Part shown: piece by piece, positions 1-6,575 of the stretch | Position numbering within the stretch: position 1 is the first letter of the stretch | Layout: every line of letters begins with the position of its first letter | Translations under genes and position numbers: made by a program | Assembly: GCA_903921835.1 (NCBI GenBank) | Contig: CAIXRL010000625.1 | Span: forward strand, 1 to 13,450 | Length of the DNA stretch: 13,450 nucleotides | Reading direction: 5' to 3' | From: Candidatus Eiseniibacteriota bacterium | Lineage (GTDB): Bacteria; Eisenbacteria; RBG-16-71-46 | The notes under the pieces: model-generated | What the model was told of the DNA's origin: nothing | Seen by the model: only the letters and a program-made list of their open reading frames with translations | The model's database searches: none

Positions 1-467
1 AATGCCTGCTCAAACACGTACACGCTGCTCTCGGGGCGGGGACTATACCGCGCCCGGACAATGGCCGCGAGTGACTGCGAAGCCGCGAACGGGAAGACGC
101 GCGGTTCGCCAGTCGGTCGCGGGTCGCGCAGCCCGTAGCACAGGTCCACGAGGAAGTTCGCGGCCACCACGAGCACGGCAGAGACGATCGTGACGCCCAT
201 GACAGTGGGCAGGTCCTGCGTGCTGATCGCCTGCACAGCCTCGTGCCCGAGGCCCGGCAACCCGAACACCACCTCGGTGACGACGGCGCCGCCCATGAGC
301 CCACCCAGGCCGATGCCGAACTGGCTCACGACCGGCGTGAGCGAACTGCGGAGCACGTTGCGGAACGTGACGCGCCGCTCGGTGAGCCGCTTGGCGCGCG
401 CGGTGCAGATGGAGTCCTCGCCCATCACGTCGAGCATGGCGCCGCGCGTGAGCCGCGAATGGGTCAT
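1..467 (-). pseudogene. ABC transporter permease remnant, DppB/OppB type, 5' part missing
   Basis: The minus strand translates from 467 to the window edge as the C-terminal part of a peptide/nickel ABC permease (BPD_transp_1 fold). The recognisable order is TRGAMLDVMGED, then TARAKRLTERRVTFRNVL (the EAA loop that contacts the ATPase), SLTPVVSQFGIGLGGLMGGAV, VVFGLPGLG, and a last membrane helix ending in LVDLCYGLRDPR. The whole N-terminal half of the family (the first membrane helices) is absent: upstream the frame meets a stop at 528-530 with no permease-like sequence. The usually invariant Gly of the EAA loop (ARAKG) is Arg here, and the usual Tyr and Arg of GEDYIRTAR are Ser and Cys. The frame also runs about 40 residues past the normal DPR end without a stop. 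I see no partner permease, ATPase or binding protein. A decayed fragment is the best reading; the true 3' end lies outside the window. Confidence 0.75.
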
Positions 468-549
468 GCGTTCACCATGTCTCGCTTCGACGAAGCTGAT
501 CCCGAAGGGCGAGAATGGGAGTTTGCTCTACTTGGTCGTCCGGATCGAT

Positions 550-726
550 GGCCCGGCGTATCCCGGAACCGCGGCCTGCGGGCGCGATCCGCGCGCGATT
601 TGCGGTGGGGACGGGGCGGCCGCTTCCTCGCCCTGCCGCCGGCACGACTGCGCCCTTGCCGGCCCCTCCCCCTGGAGTTGCCGCCCATCCCGCACTCCCG
701 GCTCGCGATGCATGAAACGCCCGGGC
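550..726 (-). repeat. MITE-like element, copy 1 (degenerate)
   Basis: Read on the minus strand, this stretch begins with an arm (726 down to about 690) closely matching the left arm of the 9439-9660 element. The shared core is gcgagccgggagtgcggga, compared with gcgagccgagagtgcggga there. It ends with an arm (about 592 down to 550) matching that element's right arm, sharing gcggcct-cg-gcgcgat and the cccgg-gtat terminus. The core between the arms is unrelated to the other copies. No transposase is present. It lies next to the truncated end of the permease remnant. Confidence 0.6.
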
Positions 727-729
727 AGG

Positions 730-848
730 CCCGGCCGCCTCGCGTCCCGCCATGGCCGCCGGTCGGGACACGCCGTGACGAACGGGGCAGCTTCGTTCGA
801 CGCCGCGGTGTGCCCGACCTGCCCGCGGGACGGGCGTGGCGCGGCCGG
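730..848. repeat. Long imperfect palindrome upstream of the radical SAM gene
   Basis: The halves pair around a centre near 789. The innermost stem is CGAACG/CGTTCG (779-784 with 794-799, loop 785-793). The middle stem is GGTCGGG/CCCGACC (761-767 with 813-819). The outer stem is CCGGCCGC/GCGGCCGG (about 731-738 with 841-848). Small bulges separate the stems. It abuts the right end of the MITE-like copy 1, so it may belong to a composite element, or it may fold as a large hairpin in a transcript. No coding function is apparent. Confidence 0.5.
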
Positions 849-852
849 AGTA

Positions 853-874
853 TGCCGTGACGGGCCGCACGGCA
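853..874. other. Perfect 7-bp hairpin in the leader of the radical SAM operon
   Basis: TGCCGTG (853-859) pairs with CACGGCA (868-874) around an 8-base loop. A short T run (cttttcg, about 882-888) follows a few bases later. It could be a weak terminator or attenuator ahead of the operon, or part of the adjacent palindromic element. The run of T is too short and too far from the stem for a confident terminator call. Confidence 0.3.
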
Positions 875-981
875 GGGTGTAGCTTTTCGCTTCGCGCGAA
901 TGAGTATGCATTGCATCGGGGCCAAGCCCAGCGCCGGTGCGCCGTGGCACCCCGCACATGCGGGGATCGATCGGAATCGAC

Positions 982-2304
982 ATGCTGACCGATACTCTCG
1001 CGGTGCAGCGGGAAGTAGTCCGGTCCCGGGGAAATGCCGCGGCCGTCCAGCCCGCCTGCGCCGACCCGGTCTCGCCGATGGTCCGCGGCGCGCACGGGGC
1101 CATCGCCGTTGCGCTGGTGTGGTCGCGCGTGGCGTGGCTCGCGGTGCGTGCGCGTCGCGTTCCGGTGGGCGCGGCGAAGGCGCTGTGGCGGCTGCGCGCC
1201 GCGCGCGGGCGCGCTCCGCACTGGGCGGTCCGCAAGCTCGCCCGCGCATCCGGGCGCTACTTCTGGGACCTGTATTCCCCCGGCTGGCCGTCGGCGGCGT
1301 TCGACCATTACGTCGATCGCGAGCTGGCGCGCTTCGATTCGCGCAGCGAACGCCACACCGGGCTGCAGACGGTCGTCGTCGCCATGACACGGCGCTGTTC
1401 CCTGCGCTGCGAGCACTGCTTCGAGTGGAACGCCCTTCAGGGTCGCGAAGCGCTCCCGCTTGCCGACCTGCGCGAAATCCTGCGGCGCCTTCAGCGCCGG
1501 GGAGTGGCGCAACTGTTCTTCAGCGGCGGCGAGCCGCTGCAGCGGTTCGACGACCTTCTCGAACTCACGGCCTGCGCCGCCGCGGAATCCGATGTCTGGA
1601 TCCTATCGTCGGGGCAGGGACTCACGGCCGAGCGCGCGGTCCGGCTGCGCGCGGCGGGCCTGACCGGTGTGGCGTTGAGCCTGGATCACTGGGACGCCGC
1701 GGCGCACGACCGGTTCCGGGGTTTCCGCGGAGCGTATGACGCGGTTGCGGAGGCCTCCGCGCACGCCCGTGGGGCGGGACTGCTGGTCGCGCTCACGCTC
1801 TGCCCGACGCGCGCGTTCGTCTCCGCCGGGAACCTGGAGCGCTACGCCCGCACGGCGCGGGGCCTGGGCGCGAGTTTCATCCAGGTCATGGAGCCCCGGC
1901 CCGTCGGCCGCTACGCGGGGCGGGATGTCGCGCTCGAGCCGGCGCAGCAGCGCGAACTGGAGCGGTTCACCGAACGTCTGAACCACGATCCCGCCGCGCG
2001 GGACTTCCCGGCGGTCACGTACCTGGACTGGTTCGCCCGCACGCACGGCTGCCGCGGGGCGGGGGACCGGTACGCCTACATCGACACCGATGGCGTCCTG
2101 CGCGCCTGCCCGTTCTGTCGCGGGGGCGGCGTGCGCATGCTCGACCACGACATCGACGTGGTCATCGCGAAGCTGCAGGACGCAGGCTGTACCGCGGGGC
2201 ACGATCGTGACCCCGCTTGCGCGGGGGAGCGGATCGGTCCGCCGGTCGTGCATGACACCGGGGTCCGCGCAGCAGGTCCGTGCTGCGCCGAAAGGATGAG
2301 GTGA
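982..2304 (+). CDS. Radical SAM enzyme with SPASM-like cysteine-rich C-terminus
   Basis: The protein has about 440 residues. Residues 139-146 read CSLRCEHC, the CX3CX2C motif that binds the radical SAM 4Fe-4S cluster. SGGEP at 181-185 is the SAM-binding GGE motif. A C-terminal Cys group (C357, then G-x4-C at C376, C379, C403, C413, and C434-C435) resembles a SPASM/twitch domain that carries auxiliary clusters in peptide- and protein-modifying enzymes. The spacing is not the canonical SPASM pattern. Residues 1-125 are an Arg-rich extension with a hydrophobic stretch (about 36-56) and a motif YFWDLYSPGWPS before the core. I chose ATG 982 because a weak GGA lies 6 bases upstream; GTG 937 and ATG 958 are in frame. 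Its stop overlaps the LRR gene start (TGATG at 2302-2306), so the two are probably translationally coupled. The substrate is unknown, and the LRR protein is the obvious candidate. The fold call is strong; the function is inferred. Confidence 0.88.
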   Translation: MLTDTLAVQREVVRSRGNAAAVQPACADPVSPMVRGAHGAIAVALVWSRVAWLAVRARRVPVGAAKALWRLRAARGRAPHWAVRKLARASGRYFWDLYSPGWPSAAFDHYVDRELARFDSRSERHTGLQTVVVAMTRRCSLRCEHCFEWNALQGREALPLADLREILRRLQRRGVAQLFFSGGEPLQRFDDLLELTACAAAESDVWILSSGQGLTAERAVRLRAAGLTGVALSLDHWDAAAHDRFRGFRGAYDAVAEASAHARGAGLLVALTLCPTRAFVSAGNLERYARTARGLGASFIQVMEPRPVGRYAGRDVALEPAQQRELERFTERLNHDPAARDFPAVTYLDWFARTHGCRGAGDRYAYIDTDGVLRACPFCRGGGVRMLDHDIDVVIAKLQDAGCTAGHDRDPACAGERIGPPVVHDTGVRAAGPCCAERMR

Positions 2305-3650
2305 TGAGGATGAGAACGAACCGGCTGGTGGTTTCGCTGACGATCCTGGTCGTTGCCCTGATGGCGGCGGGCTTTGGGAGCCGGCATGAGCCAAGCGTGG
2401 TCCGGATCCACAGCGGGGAAGCCATGAGCACCGTATGGACGTCGGGCTGCGGCTACCAAACGGATCGGCTCGGGGGCGACTGGCAGGGACTGCCCCTGCG
2501 CGAGGGCGATCTCCTGACAACCGACTCGGTGTTCTTTCGCTACTTCACCAGCGACGGCCCCGTGCTCGATGTGGTCACGGGTTCGTGGTGCACCCGGCTC
2601 GCGGGGAAGATCGTTGGCGTGTCGCTGCAGGCGGACAGCTCCCGGCGGTGGTGGGCGAGCGCTTCGAAGGAGGACCTCGTCCGGCTGCGCATGGTCAGCG
2701 TGGCGGGCAGTAGCGCGGTGGACAGTCTCGATGCGGCAGCGCTATCGGCGCTCGACCGGCTCGCGGCCGTCAATGCGGACGTCGGGTTCTCCGTCGACTC
2801 GCAGGCGGAGCTCCGGCAGGTCCTCCAGCGCTTCCGGCCGCCCCTGCTCATCCTGTATGAGTTCGCCGCCGACCTCCGTGGGGAGCGTGCCGGGCTGTCG
2901 CGGCTCGAGACGTTGATTCTCGAGGCCAAGGCGGCGGGAAGCCTGGACGCCCTGCCCTCGCTGCCCCGGCTGCGCCGGCTCACCCTCACCAACTGGGACG
3001 TCGCGGTGGCCGGCCCGCTGCCCGCGGGTATGAAGGGACTCGAGTCGCTCGTGATCTTCGGCGACCACGCGGCCAGCAGCGCCCGGGCGCTGGGTGCTGC
3101 GCCGGCGGGGCTGGAGGAACTGACGATCATCCCGTTCAACGACGAGCCGGTGGACCTGGGTTGCCTCGCGAACCTGCCCGCACTGCGGAGCCTGGACCTG
3201 GGCTTCGCGACGAGTGCGGCAGATCTCGCGGGACTCGTCACGTTGAAGAAGCTGGAGCGGATCGGCCTGCCGGCCAACACGACGCAGCAGCAGTTCGCGG
3301 CGATCGTCGGGAGGCATCCGGGCCTCAGGGCGGTCGAGATGGTGAACGCCGACAGCGTCACCGATCTTGCGCCCCTGCGCGGACTGAAGAGGCTCGAGCG
3401 GCTGGTCCTGGGCAGCAGGTCCCGGGACCTCGCCCCGCTGAATGAGCTGCGGTCGCTGCGCTACGTGGCGCTCGCGTGCGACTCGACGCGCGCCTCGCGC
3501 GAGCGCCTGCTGGAGCTGCGCAAGGCGCTGCCCGACGCGCTTGTGGTCCCGGTCAAGCCGCTCTGTCTGGGGTCGGGCTGGATCCTGCTGCTGGTTCCCG
3601 CAGCCGCGGTCTGCTGGCTGCCTGGACGGCGGACGCGCAGGCCGCGGTGA
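2304..3650 (+). CDS. Exported leucine-rich-repeat protein with Cys/TM/Arg C-terminal tail
   Basis: The protein has 448 residues. It begins with a basic stretch and a hydrophobic segment (about 7-23), a signal peptide or anchor. Residues of about 30-195 are an unrecognised domain. Residues of about 197-395 carry degenerate leucine-rich repeats such as LPSLPRLRRLTL, LANLPALRSLDL and LRGLKRLERLVL. The C-terminus has a Cys (C421) in KPLCLGSGW, a membrane helix (about 424-440) and a basic end, GRRTRRPR. That tripartite end is built like the CTERM sorting signals cleaved by sortase-like intramembrane proteases. The gene is sandwiched between a radical SAM enzyme and a CPBP protease, so it is the likely substrate of both. 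ATG 2304 overlaps the previous stop and has AAAGGA 8 bases upstream; ATG 2310 is an alternative. After the TGA at 3648-3650 the same frame continues into the next gene. Confidence 0.8.
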   Translation: MRMRTNRLVVSLTILVVALMAAGFGSRHEPSVVRIHSGEAMSTVWTSGCGYQTDRLGGDWQGLPLREGDLLTTDSVFFRYFTSDGPVLDVVTGSWCTRLAGKIVGVSLQADSSRRWWASASKEDLVRLRMVSVAGSSAVDSLDAAALSALDRLAAVNADVGFSVDSQAELRQVLQRFRPPLLILYEFAADLRGERAGLSRLETLILEAKAAGSLDALPSLPRLRRLTLTNWDVAVAGPLPAGMKGLESLVIFGDHAASSARALGAAPAGLEELTIIPFNDEPVDLGCLANLPALRSLDLGFATSAADLAGLVTLKKLERIGLPANTTQQQFAAIVGRHPGLRAVEMVNADSVTDLAPLRGLKRLERLVLGSRSRDLAPLNELRSLRYVALACDSTRASRERLLELRKALPDALVVPVKPLCLGSGWILLLVPAAAVCWLPGRRTRRPR

Positions 3651-3659
3651 CGGGTTCGC

Positions 3660-4331
3660 GTGCCGCCTGACGCGTGTTGCGGCGCACGGCGCGAAGACCA
3701 CCGGCCCGTGGCCGTGGTGGCCGCGGCGGGCATGGTGGTCTTCGCGTTGCTCGCGCACCGGGGCCTGCCGTGGATCGTGCCGGGAGCGATCGGCCTGCTC
3801 GTGGCGTCGGTCGCGATCGGCGACTCGCTCCGTCGCGCTGCGCGGCCCGTGGAGCTCGTGGGGTTGGGCGGAAGCGGAGCCGTGCACAGCGGGGCGGTGC
3901 TGTTCTGCGTTCTCGGCGTCGTGCTGGGCGCCGGCGCGGGCGTGCTCCACCGGACGAGCCTGGGGCTGGCCGCATGGCCGCTGCAGGGCGCCGGGGCTTT
4001 CGTGGTGGTGGCGTGCCTCATCGGCGCGGCCGAGGAACTGGTCTACAGGGGATGGCTGCAGGGGGCGATGCGGCTGCTGGGATGGCCCGCGGCCGTGGCG
4101 ATCGCGGCCGTGGCACACGCGGCCTACAAGACGGCCCTGTTCTCCGGGATGTCGGTGCCCGTGGCGGGCGATCTCCTGTCGATCGCCGTCCCGACCGTTG
4201 TCGGCGGAATGGTGCTCGGCGTGCTGCGGCAGCTCTCGGGCAGCGTGGTGCCCTGCCTGGTCGCGCATGCGGTGTTCGACTTCGTCGTGTATCGCTCGGT
4301 TGCCCACGCGCCCTGGTGGGTGTGGTCCTGA
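3660..4331 (+). CDS. CPBP-family (CAAX-type) glutamic intramembrane protease
   Basis: The polytopic membrane protein has 223 residues and about seven hydrophobic segments. The family motifs are intact: EELVYRGWLQG with E125, E126 and R130; H153 in AHAAYKTALF; and H203 with D207 in HAVFDFVVY. These form the catalytic site of the CPBP/Abi (Rce1-like) glutamic proteases. Known members process prenylated proteins, bacteriocins or, as with myxosortase, C-terminal sorting signals. GTG 3660 is the first start after the LRR stop, only 9 bases downstream and in the same frame. No good Shine-Dalgarno is visible, so translation may depend on re-initiation; ATG 3732 would remove the first membrane segment. 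As the last gene of the operon it probably processes the LRR protein in the inner membrane. The family call is firm; the substrate is inferred. Confidence 0.87.
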   Translation: MPPDACCGARREDHRPVAVVAAAGMVVFALLAHRGLPWIVPGAIGLLVASVAIGDSLRRAARPVELVGLGGSGAVHSGAVLFCVLGVVLGAGAGVLHRTSLGLAAWPLQGAGAFVVVACLIGAAEELVYRGWLQGAMRLLGWPAAVAIAAVAHAAYKTALFSGMSVPVAGDLLSIAVPTVVGGMVLGVLRQLSGSVVPCLVAHAVFDFVVYRSVAHAPWWVWS

Positions 4332-4347
4332 AACGGCGGGCACGGTG

Positions 4348-4367
4348 CGGCCCGGCCGCCGGGGCCG
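4348..4367. terminator. GC hairpin between convergent genes
   Basis: CGGCCC (4348-4353) pairs with GGGCCG (4362-4367) over an 8-base loop. An outer AACGGC/GCCGTT pairing (4332-4337 with 4364-4369) is an alternative. It lies in the 37-base gap between the stops of the CPBP gene and the diguanylate cyclase gene and could stop transcription from both sides. There is no T tract, so support is moderate. Confidence 0.35.
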
Positions 4368-4368
4368 T

Positions 4369-5540
4369 TCACACCCCGGTGGCGTCTCCGCTGGCTTCAT
4401 GCAACTCGCTCGAACTCCCCGCACCGGCCACGCACACGCGGTCGCGGCCGGCGTTCTTGGCGGTGTACAGCGCGGCGTCGGCCGCGCGCAGCAGGACGTC
4501 GCTGGCCGTTCCGTGCAGCGGCGCACAGGCGACTCCGGCCGACAGCGTCAGCGGGCCGAACCGCTGCTTCTTGAACGTGACCTTCACCCTGCGGACGGCG
4601 TCGCAGATCCGCTCGGCCTGCCGGCTCGCGTTGTCGAGGCCCTCGTCGGGGAGAACGAGCAGGAACTCCTCGCCGCCGTAACGGCAGACGACGTCGCCAT
4701 CGCGCACGTTGGCCTGCAACACCGCCGCCACCTCGCACAGCGCGGTGTCGCCCGCGTCGTGGCCGAACGTGTCGTTGAGTTGCTTGAAGTGATCGATGTC
4801 GAGCAGGACGAGGCACAGTTCGCCCTTCGCGCGCGCACGCCGCGCCAGCAGGTGCCGGAGCGATTCCGACATGAAACGCCGGTTGTACAGACCGGTGAGC
4901 GGGTCGCGGATGGACTGCTGGCGCAGGGATTCCCGCAGCGACAGGTTCGAGAGCGCCAGGGCGATCTCGTCGGCCACCATCTGCGCCAGCGCCTGCTTGG
5001 CATGCGAGAGGTCCACGACGTCGCAGCACACGTGGAGGATGCCCAGGGTTTCGCCCTGGGCGGCCAGCGGCACGCACAGCGACGTATCCGGGGGGGTCGC
5101 ACCCAGGTGGGCGCACCGCAGGTCGAGGGTGCCCTCGAGCGCGAGGTGCGAATGACCGCGACGCAGCCCCCAGCAGTCGTCCGGCCAGAAGGGTTCGGCC
5201 ATGGGGTTCGATTCACCCCACGTCGCGGCGACCGTCAGCTCCTTCTGCTCCGGGCGCAGGATGTACATCGCTCCGCGTTCCGCGGGGAACACAGGGCCAG
5301 CTGGCGCTCGATCACCTGGTACGCCTCGTCGGCGCGAAGGCACACCTGCAGCATGGCCGCCATCTCGCTCAGCAGGCGTGATTCGTAGGCGTACTGCTTC
5401 AACTCGCCCAGCCGGTCGTTGAGTTGCTGGTTGGTGTTGTGCGGCAGATGCTGCAGTTCGCCGCGAAGTGGACCCCGGATGGCGCCCCTGCCGGGTTCGT
5501 GAACGGTCGGGGTGGAACCGGGCCCGGACTGGCCCGGCAT
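4369..5540 (-). pseudogene. GAF-GGDEF diguanylate cyclase with a frameshift in the GAF domain
   Basis: The product resembles GAF-sensor diguanylate cyclases, which make cyclic di-GMP from two GTP. The N-terminal part, in one frame (5540 to about 5297), has a helical segment (NTNQQLNDRLGELKQ) and the GAF start (LLSEMAAMLQVCLRADEAYQVIE). From about 5290 down to 4369 the match moves to another frame: FPAERGAMYILRPEQ, PDDCWGLRRG, CVPLAAQGETLGILH, then a complete GGDEF domain. That domain has DPLTGLYNRRF, the active-site GGEEF and an inhibitory-site RxxD (RDGD) just before it. One missing base (or two extra) at about 5288-5297 joins the halves as ...ERQLAL-V-FPAERGAM. This is either real inactivation or a sequencing error; the GGDEF half alone looks functional. 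ATG 5540 is the best N-terminal start but has no clear ribosome binding site. Confidence 0.8.
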
Positions 5541-5864
5541 GACGCGCACCCGCCGCCGATTCAGAGGATTCACCCCGCCGGGGCGAGGTCGGCGGGTGGG
5601 GCGCCGGGTGAGAGCGCGGGCCGGGAGGGTGCGGCGAAGACCCACCCGCCAACGAGGCCGGATTCCGCGATCCGGCCCCGCCGTTTCGCAGGTGACGACG
5701 CGGCTCGGGCCGGCCTGCGGCGCAATCCGATCGCCCCGGGGCACAGACCGTCGGGCACCTGTTGCGTGGTGCTTCGGGAGTCGCGCTGCCCGAGCGGCGC
5801 GCGGAGTCCGAGCCGGGCTGCCACGCGCGCCGCGGCGCGGTGAAGCCCGCCCGAGTGGCTGCGC
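5541..5864. other. Non-coding spacer with a dyad
   Basis: No convincing gene is seen in this 324-base gap between the start of the diguanylate cyclase and the stop of the DUF1361 gene. It contains a perfect 7-bp stem, GCCGGAT/ATCCGGC (5657-5663 with 5670-5676, 6-base loop). This could be a terminator for the transporter/DUF1361 transcript or an operator for the cyclase. Open frames here have no recognisable protein content. Confidence 0.4.
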
Positions 5865-6545
5865 TCAGCCCCGGCCGCGCCCTTCGCTCCTGGGCACGAT
5901 GCTGCGGATCACGACGTAGCCGATCATGAGCCCGACGCCGTAGACGAGCGTGACCCCGATCGAGCGCGGGTGGTCGCCGGGATCGAGCGACCGGCTGGCG
6001 ACGTGGCTGAACAGGCGGTACGGGTGGATCAACGCGTCCCAGCTGTTCCAGCGCACGAAGCGCCCCAGGTAGACGCCGAGCCCCGCGAGCATCAGCGCGC
6101 CGAGCGCCACGGCCCAGCCCGCGAACCTGCCCCGGCGCCGTGCGACCAGCGCGTGCACGTCCGCGACCGAGGCGTAGCCGAGTATTACGCCGGCCGCGGC
6201 GAACGAGTAGATGACCGTGATGTCGAACCACAGCGGGATGGGTGGCAGCTCCGTCAGGTGGATGAAATCGGTGACGATGTAGGGCGCGTTGGGCAGGAAC
6301 AGCAGCCAGAGCGCGAACCACACGGCGCGCACGGGCATCGCCTCGCGATCGCGGTCGGCGCGCACGAGCAGCCCCGAGGCGACGAGCGGGATGGCGCCGA
6401 GAACCAGGTTCCTGGCCAGGAACAGGTACTCCAAATGCCCCGAACGCAGCCAGCGCGCGATCAGCAGCATGGCGCACCAGCCGGGCGTGCCGACGAGCAG
6501 CAGCGCGCGACGATGGAGCATCCACTTGGCGACTCTCAATGGCAT
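5865..6545 (-). CDS. DUF1361 family integral membrane protein
   Basis: The protein has 226 residues and six hydrophobic segments, at about 13-32, 43-62, 74-92, 106-126, 141-160 and 196-216. The DUF1361 signature is clear: FLPNAPYIVTDFIHL at 83-97 and GRFVRWNSWD at 161-170. The function of the family is not established. It lies 30 bases downstream of the POT transporter on the same strand, so the two are probably cotranscribed. ATG 6545 keeps the first membrane segment intact; ATG 6521 is possible. Upstream there is only a weak GAG, which would fit translational coupling. Confidence 0.85.
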   Translation of the reverse strand: MPLRVAKWMLHRRALLLVGTPGWCAMLLIARWLRSGHLEYLFLARNLVLGAIPLVASGLLVRADRDREAMPVRAVWFALWLLFLPNAPYIVTDFIHLTELPPIPLWFDITVIYSFAAAGVILGYASVADVHALVARRRGRFAGWAVALGALMLAGLGVYLGRFVRWNSWDALIHPYRLFSHVASRSLDPGDHPRSIGVTLVYGVGLMIGYVVIRSIVPRSEGRGRG

Positions 6546-6575
6546 GCGGGGCGCTCTCGGGTTCGCGCGGGGAAC

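Noticed and set aside
30..60. Minus-strand promoter with a TATAGT hexamer near position 44
   Set aside because: No acceptable -35 box is found at the right spacing, and the gene it would serve lies outside the window.
720..981. Small precursor peptide gene upstream of the radical SAM gene
   Set aside because: No short frame with a ribosome binding site and a leader/core composition was found; the region is palindromic repeat DNA.
2742..4526. Minus-strand open frame of 594 codons under the LRR and CPBP genes
   Set aside because: Its composition (His/Arg/Gln-rich) is the antisense image of GC-rich coding DNA. The plus-strand genes have clear families and motifs.
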